DNA of 64,000 bases from JAPORY01 sp965215385 (GTDB lineage Bacteria > Pseudomonadota > Alphaproteobacteria > Rhodobacterales > Rhodobacteraceae). Made by a program: the position numbers and the translations under genes. Shown piece by piece: positions 9,763 through 19,187 of this stretch. Within the stretch, counting starts at the first letter, position 1. Every line of letters begins with the position of its first letter. Below the pieces are notes generated by a model. The model worked only from the letters and a program-made list of their open reading frames with translations, was not told where the DNA came from and searched no databases. The DNA lies in assembly GCA_965215385.1 (NCBI GenBank), contig OZ244059.1:1984001-2048000 (forward strand), given 5' to 3'.

Positions 9763-10719
9763 TCAAACGGGATTAATCAATGGTTTGTCATCGGCAAAAG
9801 CAATACAATTCTCAATCGCCATCATTCCCATATTGGTTCTCACTTCAAGTGCTGCAGTTCCAAGATGCGGCAGCAGGGTAACATTATCCATTAGTATGAG
9901 TTCCGGTGGCACCTGCGGTTCATGCTCGTAAACATCTAAGCCAGCTCCAGCGATCATATTTGTCTTAAGAGCGTTGATGAGTTCTTGTTCATCAACGACA
10001 TCGCCGCGAGCGACGTTGACCAAAACAGCATGCTGCGGCATCGCTCGAAGTACGTCATATCCGATCAGATGGTGCGTTTCGGTAGATCCTGGCACTGCGA
10101 TCACGAGTACATCGCTCGCCGCCGCTAACTCAACAAGATTGTCATGATATGCTGCAGGGAAGTTGAGCGTCTTTTGAGTTCGGGAAGTATATCGAATCTC
10201 CATGTCAAAACCAAAGTGCGCTCGCCGAGCGATTGCGCGGCCGACTCGCCCTAAACCTACAATCCCGAGGCATCGACCAGTGATATGCAGGCCGAGCAGT
10301 TGGGTTGGATGCCATCCCGACCATAAGCCCGATCGCACGAGCCGCTCTCCTTCACCGGCCCGTCGCGCGGTCATGAGCATCAACAGCAAGGCAACATCGG
10401 CGGTCGCGTCGGTGACGGCTCCTGGGGTGTTAGTAACGGCAATTCCATGATCTCGAGCCGCTTGCACATCAATGTGATTGTATCCCGCGCCGAAGTTGGC
10501 GAGCAGCCGGCATCGTGGTTTTGCAACCGCGGCAAATATCTCAGCATCAAAAGCATCGCCGAGCGAAGGCATAATCATATCGAAATCAGCAAGGGCGAAC
10601 TTCATCTCATCCACCGAGAGCGGCGCATTACGCCTTCGCACCTCGGTATCGAATTCAGATTGGGCGCGTTCTTCTACCGCTCTTGGTAGCGGCCGAGACA
10701 ACAGGAGACGCTTCAACAA
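9763..10719 (-). CDS. D-isomer specific 2-hydroxyacid dehydrogenase (glyoxylate/hydroxypyruvate reductase-like)
   Basis: 318 residues. NAD(P)-dependent reduction of a 2-keto acid to the D-hydroxyacid. The nucleotide site is GLGRVG (155-160). The substrate arginine is R238 in NVARGDVVDE, the acid is in DVYEHEP (about 262-268), and the catalytic histidine is H285 in LLPHLGTA. NFGAGYNHIDV is the usual substrate-loop element. The sequence pattern best fits the GyaR-like branch, so glyoxylate or hydroxypyruvate are likely substrates, which would connect with the glyoxylate metabolism encoded near 35 kb. That link is inference. Its start overlaps the end of the CsaA-like gene by 7 bases, so translation is probably coupled. 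Confidence 0.9.
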   Translation of the reverse strand: MLKRLLLSRPLPRAVEERAQSEFDTEVRRRNAPLSVDEMKFALADFDMIMPSLGDAFDAEIFAAVAKPRCRLLANFGAGYNHIDVQAARDHGIAVTNTPGAVTDATADVALLLMLMTARRAGEGERLVRSGLWSGWHPTQLLGLHITGRCLGIVGLGRVGRAIARRAHFGFDMEIRYTSRTQKTLNFPAAYHDNLVELAAASDVLVIAVPGSTETHHLIGYDVLRAMPQHAVLVNVARGDVVDEQELINALKTNMIAGAGLDVYEHEPQVPPELILMDNVTLLPHLGTAALEVRTNMGMMAIENCIAFADDKPLINPV

Positions 10720-11066
10720 AGTCGCCCGCCGTCTGGAATTGGTGTGTCAGGTCCCATCAATACGATATCGCCATTTTCGTCGTGGCAACCCAAGATCAAC
10801 ACCTCGGACATAAACTTCCCGATCTGCCGCGGCGGAAAGTTAACCACGCCAAGCACTTGCCGACCGACCAGTTGCTCGGGGTTGTAGTGTGCCGTGATTT
10901 GCGCGGATGACTTCCTTTCGCCAATGTCCCGGCCAAAATCGACCCAAAGTTTAATTGCGGGTACTCGCGCTTCTGGAAACGGTTCAGTGCGCAGCACTGT
11001 ACCCACGCGAATGTCGACTCTAAGAAAATCTTCGAATTGGACTTGTGATTGGGGGTGAATGTTCAT
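10713..11066 (-). CDS. CsaA-like tRNA-binding-domain protein
   Basis: 117 residues made of one OB-fold tRNA-binding domain as found in CsaA and at the C-terminus of MetRS. Recognisable elements are FLRVDIRVGTVLRTEPFPEARVPAIKLWVDFG, then SSAQITAHY, then GRQVLGVVNFPPRQIGKFMSEVLILG. CsaA is reported as an export-related chaperone, but the exact role is not settled. It lies upstream of, and overlaps, the hydroxyacid dehydrogenase, forming a two-gene operon. Length is normal for CsaA. Confidence 0.9.
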   Translation of the reverse strand: MNIHPQSQVQFEDFLRVDIRVGTVLRTEPFPEARVPAIKLWVDFGRDIGERKSSAQITAHYNPEQLVGRQVLGVVNFPPRQIGKFMSEVLILGCHDENGDIVLMGPDTPIPDGGRLC

Positions 11067-11749
11067 GGGGACTTCTGATCTTCATCATGATGACAATGTC
11101 TTGCTCCAAGTTCCGGCGACTTCGGCGACAAACTTTCACTAACAACTGTTGGGTTCGCTCTCACCGAAAAGGAACTCACGGAATACCCTCTCTTGGTGAC
11201 AGATCTCGATTGTTCTGTTCTCTTGTGAACTGCTTTACGCCCCATATATTCGATATCAAGTCCAAAATCAAAAATGTCTCGAATCTAAATGGACAGAAGA
11301 TAAACTTCGGCCTTTGTTGCGGTTTGAGCACCATCAACTGGTATTGATTCTGGGACGACCACGGCTGGAGATTGCTCAACGAATGTGAGACTATCGGAAC
11401 TGCAGATGCGCTGGATATAAATTCTCACCGACAATAGTTTGATGACGTGGTCACTCTTGGATTCCAACCAGAAACTACTCGCCTTTTTCGAATCAGAACT
11501 TCTCATGATCACTGGTTTGGTCAACTTACCTGGAGTGCCGAAGATTGTTATTTTCTTCACTTCAGTGATACCGCCGCTGCAAATCTGTGACGGTATCTTG
11601 CGCGGTCAGAAGATTAGCATATCGTGATACGACCGCCCCAAGGAACCACGTGAATTTTCCGGCCATGTACTAATGTTCCGCACAAACTCAGCGCGATAAT
11701 TTCCTATTCCGTACACGAATACAGAAGCGCACATAGACACGGACGGACG
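11067..11749. other. Gap without a recognised gene
   Basis: About 680 bases. Small frames on both strands (for example 11285-11560 minus) have no family resemblance and skewed composition. Nothing structural such as a tRNA or a strong hairpin was noticed. It may be decayed coding sequence. Confidence 0.4.
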
Positions 11750-12010
11750 TCAACTCATCTTGATGATTTCATACAGTCCCAAGCTCTCAACCACCTCATC
11801 AGTGAGCACCCATTGATCGCCGGGAACTAAAACAATCAGATTGGTGAATACCATGAGAAAAGCCGCCCGACTGGCAGCAGCATCCAATTTATCTGCACGA
11901 TCATGAGTCATCGTGGCGCGAATACCTCCCAGCAAATCGCGGTCTGCGAACTTTGCTAACATTCGCTTTTCGGCTTCTGCTCGGTTTACAAACGCCAGAG
12001 CATATCTCAT
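11750..12010 (-). CDS. Unrecognised 86-residue protein, doubtful
   Basis: An 86-codon frame with alphaproteobacterial-looking composition: a basic/acidic N-terminal half (NRAEAEKRMLAKFADRD) and a hydrophobic stretch AAFLMVFTNLIVLVPGDQW. I do not recognise the family. No good ribosome binding site is seen before the ATG, and flanking sequence is non-coding on both sides. It could be a small real gene or a relic of a longer one. Confidence 0.3.
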   Translation of the reverse strand: MRYALAFVNRAEAEKRMLAKFADRDLLGGIRATMTHDRADKLDAAASRAAFLMVFTNLIVLVPGDQWVLTDEVVESLGLYEIIKMS

Positions 12011-12261
12011 GGCTTAACTTGATTGCGGTCAAATTTTCGAAGGTGTTCCAATCTTTCCTTCGGCATATCCCAGCCGAATCGTAGGAAGACTTGGGTCACC
12101 GCAGTTTAGCGCAATCGATGAACTCTATAAAGGGCCGGTACCCCACAGCCAGAAAGACTTCGGTGAACGGATGGCTGCGGATATATCAGACTATCAATAA
12201 TGCGCGACCCCAAAAGATAGACTGCGTACTTCAGCAATGGCGATGGATCAATCTCGACCCC

Positions 12262-13077
12262 TTAATCTTGAGAGAGGGCTTTGGATCGGTCTGTTGCCGC
12301 CCCGACCGCTTGCTCCAAGAGCGGCATAAAACCGCTTTGCTCATGCATCAACACTCTTAAAGCCGCCTCTGTAGTGCCTTTGGGGCTAGTGACGTTCTCA
12401 CGTAAAGTTGTTGGTGAGTCGTCAGAAAGTCTCAGGAGTTCCGCAGCACCGATGACTGTTTCTCTCGCGAGCTCTACTGCCAATGAAGATGGCAACCCGT
12501 TTTTCTCACCGGCTGTCGCGAGGGCCTCCACGAGATGAAAAACATATGCTGGACCGGAACCACTAACACCTGTGACTGCATCAATATCCGACTCTCTTTC
12601 CATCCAGACCACGCGCCCCACAGTTGCAAAAAGTAATTCGGCGATCTCTTTGTGCCTCATTCGAACGTTCTGATTCGCAACTAACGCCGTAATACCACGA
12701 TTGACGGACGCAGGTGTGTTTGGCATCGCCCGAACTATCGGTTTTGATTCGCCCAAACCTCTTTCCAAACTGGTGAGGGTCCGACCCGCTGCCACTGAGA
12801 TGAGAAAAGTTGAGCTAAGATTGAAATTCTGCAACTCTGCTAACGTCGCATCGACGATCTGTGGCTTTACCGCCACGACAGCAACTGACGGTGCCGCCGG
12901 TTGTGCTGTGTTTAACCGAACGTTTTGGCTGCGAAGCCAGCTTGATGGGTTAGGTTCTTTTATCCAAATGGATTTGGCATCAAGCCCATTGGCCAACCAG
13001 CCGGACAGCAGTGCTGAGCCCATTTTGCCGCAGCCGAGAAGAACAAGACCATCCTTAACCGCGTTATTCAATCGCAT
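12262..13077 (-). CDS. proC: Pyrroline-5-carboxylate reductase
   Basis: 271 residues, normal length. It reduces 1-pyrroline-5-carboxylate to L-proline with NAD(P)H, the last step of proline synthesis. The Rossmann motif is GCGKMGSALLSGW near residue 15. The central region has VKPQIVDATL, RAMPNTPASVNRG and the ProC signature around SGSGPAYVFHLVEAL, and the C-terminal dimer domain ends with ENVTSPKGTTEAALRVL. It is not in an evident operon. Confidence 0.96.
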   Translation of the reverse strand: MRLNNAVKDGLVLLGCGKMGSALLSGWLANGLDAKSIWIKEPNPSSWLRSQNVRLNTAQPAAPSVAVVAVKPQIVDATLAELQNFNLSSTFLISVAAGRTLTSLERGLGESKPIVRAMPNTPASVNRGITALVANQNVRMRHKEIAELLFATVGRVVWMERESDIDAVTGVSGSGPAYVFHLVEALATAGEKNGLPSSLAVELARETVIGAAELLRLSDDSPTTLRENVTSPKGTTEAALRVLMHEQSGFMPLLEQAVGAATDRSKALSQD

Positions 13078-13346
13078 CGCCTTGACCTAGTTTTTGGATA
13101 TTGCGAATTCAAATTCCTGCCCAAGAGTATGTTTCTGACCACGCTAGTGGCTACTGGTGCACTTGATTAGCAGTCATCATTTACATGCCCTATTTCCCTC
13201 CATAGTTTCAGAGCAAAAGGCATAGACCTTCTATTTTGGCATTTGGATATTGTGAGTTCTTCCACCAGCGCGATCGATTGCAAAATCGCCATTGTCGGAG
13301 TGGCACGCAAACTGCAAGTCCAGGATAATTTTTTGGATTTTCGGGT
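13078..13346. other. Gap between proC and the truncated nuclease gene
   Basis: About 270 bases, no gene or RNA recognised. The right end borders the mobile-element region. Confidence 0.4.
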
Positions 13347-13988
13347 TCAACCATTTTGGTTGATCTTTACCGATACGCATGGTCGTTCAATTTGTTCCTC
13401 CTGCGCCCGAATCTTCAGTAGATTGCGTTCTTCTCGCCTGCACACTACGGTAATTAGATGCGCCTTCCGGCCGCTATCACGATACTTGTTGCCGTAGCCA
13501 CGCTCGCGCATTTGCTGAAAAGCTGATTTGAGTGCGACCTCTGTCGCCGTGGCGACCTCAACCTCACTGGCTTGATCGGTGTAGTCGGTCATCTTGAACT
13601 CAGCAACGAAGATCTGATCGTCAATCTCAATCACCATATCAGCACGGCCGTGGCTTGAGGACTCTTCACTGCGGACCTCTAAACCGATCGCTCGAAACGA
13701 CCTGTACAGGAGACTGGCGTACCAAGCCTCGTACTGGACTAGATTACCGGTTGCATGCCATTGATAAGGAAAAGAAGCGAAACAGGCTTTGAGTTCATTA
13801 CCAAAATTCTCAAATTCATTTGTTTCAAGGTGGGTGCGCAAGCTGCGGCCTTCCGTCACTGGCACCCGACCGTTCTTGGAGAAAAAGCTGAGTAGTTCAT
13901 CGAGCCTCTTGCAAAATTCATCAGGCCAGCGAATTTTTCCTGCGAACTGGCAATTTTTTGGTGAAAACAGTGGACCCGAGGCAACCAT
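13347..13988 (-). pseudogene. 5'-truncated AAA-ATPase-like/PD-(D/E)XK nuclease (DUF1703 part only)
   Basis: The 213-residue frame matches only the C-terminal third of the full-length protein at 54528-56105. Shared blocks are FPYQWHATGNLVQYEAWYASLL, RSEESSSHGRADMV, the nuclease EFKM core, QMRERGYGNKYRD and RREERNLLKIRA. The nuclease residues D, E and K are still present. The whole N-terminal P-loop ATPase domain (about 370 residues) is missing. The first 60 residues do not match the paralogue and run straight into IS sequence, so the 5' end was probably deleted by transposition. The gene is likely inactive. Confidence 0.8.
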
Positions 13989-14097
13989 TTTAATTTAAGA
14001 TTGTGACCACACAAAATACAGAGGAGGTTGCCCCCTGTCTTCATCAAACACCATTAACGATATCTGGAACCGATTTCAAGGGGAATTATTTCCGACC

Positions 14098-14572
14098 TTG
14101 GCTCCGGATCTCGGTCCGTTGACGGCGAACCACCAGCGTTTTGTCGCGGTTCCGGATATGAAGCCGGTCGAGACTTTTATTCAGACGCATTCGTATGGTC
14201 GTGGTCGTCCCCTTGCGGACCGCCGGGCCTTGGCGCGGTCCTTCATCGCCAAGGCGGTTTGGGACTTGCCGACCACGCGGGCGTTGATCGAAAGTCGCCG
14301 GTGTGACCCCAAATTGCGGCGGCTTTGCGGTTGGGAGCGTGTCGGTGCCATTCCAAGTGAGTCGACCTTTTCACGGGCCTTTGCTTGGTTTGCCGAAACG
14401 GCTGCATAAGGCCCTGATTGCAAGCGCGTTTGCGGAAGTGGTCGTCGGGCATATTTCCCGAGATTCAACCGCTATTGCGGCGCGGGAAAAGCCGCAGGCC
14501 AAGACCAAGGAGTCAAAACCAAAGACTACTCGCAAGCGTGGACGCCCCCGCAAAGCAATGGTATTAAGTTAA
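14098..14572 (+). mobile_element. IS1182/DUF772-type transposase, N-terminal fragment with a frameshift
   Basis: Two overlapping frames together give the start of a DUF772 transposase. The first (14098-14409) has GRGRPLADRRALARSFIAKAVWDLPTTRALIE and RRLCGWERVGAIPSESTFSRAF. The second, one frame off, continues with LPKRLHKALIASAFAEVVVGHISRDSTAIAAREKP and ends KRGRPRK. One frameshift near 14360-14410 joins them. The DDE catalytic core that should follow is absent. It is a dead 5' fragment, followed by a hairpin at 14611. Confidence 0.8.
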
Positions 14573-14610
14573 GAATTTTACCTATTAAGTTAAGCCCGCG
14601 CGGGATGACG

Positions 14611-14632
14611 GGCATCTCGAGATGCCTTTTTT
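14611..14632 (+). terminator. Hairpin plus T-run (possible intrinsic terminator)
   Basis: GGCATCTCGAGATGCC is a perfect 16-base inverted repeat directly followed by six T. This has the form of a Rho-independent terminator for + strand transcripts coming from the transposase fragment, although the stem is short. It lies between two converging IS remnants. Confidence 0.55.
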
Positions 14633-14682
14633 GACAATATCAGTATTTTTTTCGTGCCGCTATTTGCTTTTTTGGAACTTGC

Positions 14683-16840
14683 TTATGGGTTTCTTTGATC
14701 GGCACTTAAAACTGCGTGCGGGTCTTTCTTTCGGCACCTTACTGGCAAGCGATGGCACCAGGTCGGCAACGATCCGTTGCAGGTAATGGGTACACACCAT
14801 AACAGCGTTTCGAGGTTTCGACAGACGGCGTCGACCGCCGGTTTAAAATTGACCCGTTTGATGGCGGCGTCAGGTTGCGGGCTTTCATTCAGTTCATCAT
14901 CAATATCATTGGTCATTAATCGGGTTGCGGTGAGGACCGCAAAGTTGGCATAAAGTTCTTGACGGACCGCGATCTCGGTTTTGCCGTTGAAGGCCTCGAG
15001 GGTCTTGAAAAATGTTTGGGGATTTATAAAGTTCCTCAAGGTGCCAACGATGATGGTAAAGTTCGCACCGGTCGGCAATCGAAAACCCGTCGCTGACCAT
15101 GAGGGTTGTGCCGAGCGCGAACTCGGTATCACCGACGATGTATCGCACGAGCCGCAAAGGTCGGGGTTTGGGGGTTGTATCGGGATCACGTTGTTGTCGC
15201 GATGCTCTCGTTTCTTGGTTGGGTTTGATCGCCACGATAGCTTCCGGTTCGGCACTGCTGCGGAAGGGGATCGTTGCGTTGTTGGCATGGTTTTTGCGGC
15301 GAAACACCGCCTCTAATCCCCGCGTGACATGCGCTTGGAGCAGGTCATACGAATAGTCACCCCGGTCGGAGACGACCACATCGCCGGCGCGGCGGTGTTT
15401 GAGATGCGCCAGTGCTGCTTGGTGCTCATTGGTATCGGCATATAAGTCAAAATCAATGGCGAGTCGGGGCATCAGTTCATAGAGGCAACTGACCAACCCC
15501 TGCGGATAGTAGGCCTTGTCATTGGGCAGCGAATCGCCGTCTTTGAGCAGCCGGCGTGGACGGGTAACCTTGACCCCATACGGCCAACACACGGCGGTCT
15601 TGCCAATGAGTTCGGCGGTCGATGGGGACCGGTTTGAGGATCTCTTGGTGCAGCTCGCGAAACAGTTGCGGATCGACTTTGGCTCGGGCGAGACCCATCG
15701 CCGCTGGCGTTACCGGCGGCGCTTGTGGCAAGGGGGCACCGAGTGTTTTGGCGTTTTCCTAGATCTCATCAAGGGCCCTTGGTAGCTGCGTTTCGAACCG
15801 CACCGCAGTCGGAGCACAAACAGCATCACGAGAACGCTACCGATCACCCGTCGCCGCTGTCGCCAACCGTGATCGTAGGCCGCGGCAAGGCGCGAGGCTA
15901 CAAGAGCCATTACGCCCAAAAGTCAGTCGCCGTACCCGTACTTTTAGGTGCCACACTTTTTGCGGCTTGACTTGGAGTCCGCAAAGCCCCCGCATCCTGA
16001 TGACAAAGCATTGTGCGAGCCCCGGGCTGTAACTCCGCCGCATAAACCACTTTGCCGCTCGTAGTATGCCCAATGGCCGTCCATCCTGCCGCCCGATAAC
16101 AACTGCCACGCTGTTCGGTCGAGTCAACGAAGGTTTCGGCCAGCATCGGGGCCACCCCCCACCGGTGCTGCCAGTCAGCTGGGATTTGCTTCATCGCACC
16201 AGACAGCGCGTGCGAGGCCAAGTTGCGAACCTCGACCCACGGCAACACCAGAAAGCGACTATTCAGAATAATGCGGTTAAATCCTTTTTCGCGGTGTTTG
16301 TCAGTCCATCCGAGCCACGCATCACGACAGTTCAAAGATCGGGCACTCTCAAACACCCTAACTGGCGACCAAAACAATCACCGATAAAGTAGGCGAGATC
16401 ACAACCCATTGGGGATTTGTAACCCCGCGGATGGTAGCGATCGACCAGTTCGGTCCATTCCGACAATAACGGTTTTGACGAAGCAATCTCGAACGTAACG
16501 GGTCGGATCGCCGCTAACGACGCGATTATCGGTGGCTGCGGTTCGCTCACCACTGTGTGCACAAGGGGTCGGGACTTACAGCCACCAACGGCGGGTCGCT
16601 TTGCCGGCAGCGTCAGGATCTGTTCCTGCTCAAGCTTCTCCAGCACCCGCAAGCCGAACTGTTCGCGATACGCGCCCGACGGCGTCAACCAACGGAAATT
16701 CTCGCAAATCGTGCGCGAGAGTTCTTTCCGACTATTCTTCGAAAAAATTCGACAATTTCTTGGATCGTTTTGATCTGTCGACGGGTGAGACAATGACCCA
16801 GCAAAGTTGTGGTCAATAACTGCTCAAGGCGTGGCTCCAT
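14683..16840 (-). mobile_element. DUF4338 (DruA-like) plus IS4-type DDE transposase, multiply frameshifted
   Basis: Five minus-strand frames line up as one decayed element. The N-terminus (MEPRLEQLLTTTLLG, start 16840) shifts into LSRTICENFRW and LEQEQILTLPAK. The DUF4338 core is YKSPMGCDLAYFIGDCFGRQLG, LNCRDAWLGWTDKHREKGF, NSRFLVLPWVEVRNLASHAL and APMLAETFVDS. Then come an IS4-like N-terminus (WRQRRRVIGSVLVMLFVLRL), a DDE-domain part (GDVVVSDRGDYSYDLL), YHHRWHLEELYK, and the tail VRQELYANFAVLTATRL. At least four frameshifts separate these. DUF4338 is the family of DruA of the Druantia defence system, but here it is physically tied to transposase sequence, so a mobile-element role is more likely. 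Confidence 0.8.
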
Positions 16841-16996
16841 TGCAAACACTCCCCATAGGCACTGCGCCAATGCTCAAGCTAAAACCGCGCGTTCGGAGAG
16901 TGAAGAACTTTGTTACTTTTTTTCGAGCCAATTTTGTCATATCCGACACGGGTTTGACCCCAGCGAAAAAACGACAGAAAAAAATTTGGCGGAATC

Positions 16997-17307
16997 TTAA
17001 TGCCATTGCCCCTCGAAATGATAGGCCGCCATCATCGCGTCCCATCGCTGCCGATCTGACCGCGCCGCAACCCGCTCAAGTGACCAAGATCTTTGACCGG
17101 TCGACTGACCGAAACATCGACAATCGCATTCGTCGACGGAGCATAAGCACCAAATGGCGTTGACTTCGCCGCCGGAAGATGAACCCCTAAAGCATCCGCA
17201 AGCCGCGGCAATAGCTTCCGAGCCGAAGCCGTGCAGAACTCGCCCGTGGCACCCCGCCAATTCTCAGCTTCACACAAGCCACGCGCTAACGAACCACGCG
17301 TAGGCAC
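16997..17307 (-). mobile_element. Second, divergent DUF4338 N-terminal fragment
   Basis: The frame starting at 17307 reads RGLCEAENWRGATGEFCTASARKLLPRLADA with a following LP, the same layout as the N-terminus of the neighbouring DUF4338 element (CENFRW ... RVLEKLEQEQILTLP). After a frameshift it continues RQRWDAMMAAYHFEG, which matches the start of the DUF4338 core (W..L...HYLG). It stops at 16997. It is thus a second copy of the same protein type, of different sequence, placed just upstream in the same direction, and broken. Confidence 0.55.
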
Positions 17308-17355
17308 GTCTTAACCACACGCCGCAACGAACCAAGCCGCCGTCTCCGCAGAAAT

Positions 17356-17792
17356 ATGTTGCATACCGAATCGCCTGCAACAAAATTTGGCTTAAAATTA
17401 AATGCGAGTCCTGTGTGTTTGGTTGATAGGTGCCGCGCCAACCATTCCGGATTGTTGACAATATCGGGGAACGCCCAGAGGGTTAATGCCCATATCGGCA
17501 AAAGCACTGTGTCGGGGAGCGCGAAGATTGTGGACGGTGCCGAAGTCCATGGATTCGCACACGTCTATGGCGACGCAAAGGTTTCAAGCAGGGCACGCAC
17601 GTGAGCGGCAACACGGAGGTTTTCGGAACCGTGGTCGTTCGTGATAGTGCGTGGATCTATGGCAACGGCAAGGCCAACCTGGTGCTACGTGAAAACGCGC
17701 GGATCAATACCGACGAGACGGGCGTTGCGCTGAACCACGGTGACGTGATGAGCAGCTTACTGAACCCCGAAAACACGCAGACACGCGAGTAA
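17356..17792 (+). pseudogene. Frameshifted beta-helix (YdcK/hexapeptide-like) repeat protein
   Basis: Two frames, 17356-17604 and 17601-17792, overlap by 4 bases and encode one repeat domain: ISGNAQRVNAHIGKSTVSGSAKIVDGAEVHGFAHVYGDAKV, then in the other frame GTHVSGNTEVFGTVVVRDSAWIYGNGKA. The short V-x-G-x-A pattern is that of left-handed beta-helix or bactofilin/YdcK-like proteins. A single-base shift near 17585-17595 splits it. The C-terminal codons (ENTQTRE and stop) lie inside a 28-base sequence that is repeated at 18783. Without a clear start it is best treated as broken. Confidence 0.55.
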
Positions 17793-17795
17793 ATC
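17768..17795 (+). repeat. 28-base direct repeat, left copy
   Basis: This 28-base sequence, beginning CGAAAACACGCAGACACG and ending in GAGTAAATC, is identical to 18783-18810. It covers the stop codon of the beta-helix ORF. The two copies enclose about 990 bases containing the secreted-protein gene. Confidence 0.9.
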
Positions 17796-18056
17796 GCTAA
17801 ATCCTGCAGATTCCACACTCGACGTGAACAAAAGGAGATATTCATCGTGCTTTTCCATCTTCAATTAGAAAACCGGGCACTTGATTTTTCCAAAATAACT
17901 TTGCGTTTCATACAAGGTTCAATACCCACGCGCGATTGTGTCTTGACAATTGGTTGTCACCCTGGTTACAGAAACTCACATTCTATTTAAGTCTGACTTA
18001 GTGCTTTGCCGAAAAGACGTTATTGTGAGACATAATATCAACCAAGGAAAAAATAA

Positions 18057-18645
18057 ATGCAAGATCTATTCCCCCCCCCCCCTGACCCTTCCCGCCGCCG
18101 TCCTCTTGGTTTTGCTAGCCCTCGCCCTGCCGGTACGAGCGGCCTGCCCGGATGGATTTTCCGTCAAAAGCGGGAATTATCTAAGTGTTACTGATGTCAA
18201 AGCAAGCGGTAATGGTAAAACCCAGGCCTCGCTTCATGGCTTGGGTAATTCTACCATAAGTCCACGTGATATAGAAGGTTTGTCAGAGGTCACAGGCCAG
18301 TGGCCGAGGGACTTCTCTCATGCTGAGTTGGCTATCACCGTCAGAGACCAAAATGGAGCTCTCGTCCATGGCGGCTTTTGGCTGTATATGGGGACGGTTG
18401 GATGGCAGGGCGGTACTAGAGACCTCACTCTCGGCGGACCCCCGTGGATATTTCACAACCTGGAACCAGCGACGAAACATGTGGCGCAGATTATCGTCAG
18501 TCGTTTAAGGCATGTTTCTGGCGGGCTTGGAAATCGGGATGTGACGAATGAATTCGTGAGCGGCGACGGCCACCCGATCAGCGGGCACAAGCCCAAGCCA
18601 GTATTTGCCCAAGTCTGCTTCCAGACGCCGGCCATTGGCAGTTAG
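18057..18645 (+). CDS. Unrecognised secreted protein with a 12-C tract; start out of frame
   Basis: The open frame after the C tract encodes a signal peptide core (LTLPAAVLLVLLALALPVRA, cleavage before ACPDG) and about 175 residues of mature protein with two cysteines, one near each end. I do not recognise the family. The ATG with a proper ribosome binding site (AAGGAA, 7 bases ahead) is at 18057, but it is one base out of phase. With 12 C (18071-18082) it reads 45 codons and stops at 18194. With 13 or 10 C it would join the signal peptide frame. In that frame the next upstream start is at 17950, with no visible ribosome binding site. Either the tract is phase variable or its length is mis-called. 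Confidence 0.6.
18071..18082 (+). repeat. Homopolymer tract of 12 C inside a coding start
   Basis: Twelve consecutive C between the ATG at 18057 and the signal peptide. Long C or G runs in the first codons of surface or secreted protein genes are classic slipped-strand contingency loci. They are also a common sequencing error. Confidence 0.85.
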
Positions 18646-18782
18646 CGGCCGCGATTAAGAGGGATCGGCTGGGGCACCTTCGCGTTTTGACCGCGGTCAG
18701 ATCTAGGACCCACGGGGCGGCCGGCGGTGGCCCACTTGGCGCGAATATTATTGCGGTGCGCCGCACGGACGGCGATTAATCT

Positions 18783-18810
18783 CGAAAACACGCAGACACG
18801 CGAGTAAATC
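18783..18810 (+). repeat. 28-base direct repeat, right copy
   Basis: Identical to 17768-17795. In the same relative frame it again encodes ENTQTRE and a stop, preceded by unrelated sequence, so it looks like a duplicated gene end or an attachment-type repeat bordering the intervening segment. Confidence 0.9.
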
Positions 18811-19187
18811 CCGAAAACTGACCAATATATTTGCGCTCTGAGGGGCATGTTGGCTTTTTGTATCTGCGTACCATTTGCAAAAGAAGGTGCTGTACGGGCG
18901 TTTTTTCATTTGATCTCATGAAACTGATCGTCTCATACAATTCCCATCGGCGGCTTCCATCACGACATTGAATTCAAATGACGTTACCTATTTTGAGTGC
19001 CACACTCCATCTTCAGAAAATATATATCCGAAGGGGAGCCCCAGTGCCGAGGGTTTCGGGGGTGTGCGGTCACTGCGGCCGTAACTGTGAGGTCCGTTTG
19101 GGGGGGATCAGCGATAAAACCCCTTGAGGAGCTCAAAACATTGTAATCACGGTTGCTGAAAATCGCACATAATGATCAATATGATTT
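18811..19187. other. Gap without a recognised gene
   Basis: About 380 bases between the direct repeat and the tnpB relic. Short G runs are present (seven G near 19100). No ORF of interest, tRNA or hairpin with T-run was recognised. Confidence 0.4.

Noticed and set aside
12262..13090. Plus-strand frames inside proC (12281-12538, 12701-13090).
   Set aside because: They are antisense shadows of an intact, well conserved gene.
14631..17465. TTGACAATATC occurs at 14631-14641 and 17455-17465, flanking the DUF4338/IS4 remnants like a target duplication.
   Set aside because: An 11-base match is expected many times by chance within 64 kb, and no terminal inverted repeats were found next to it.
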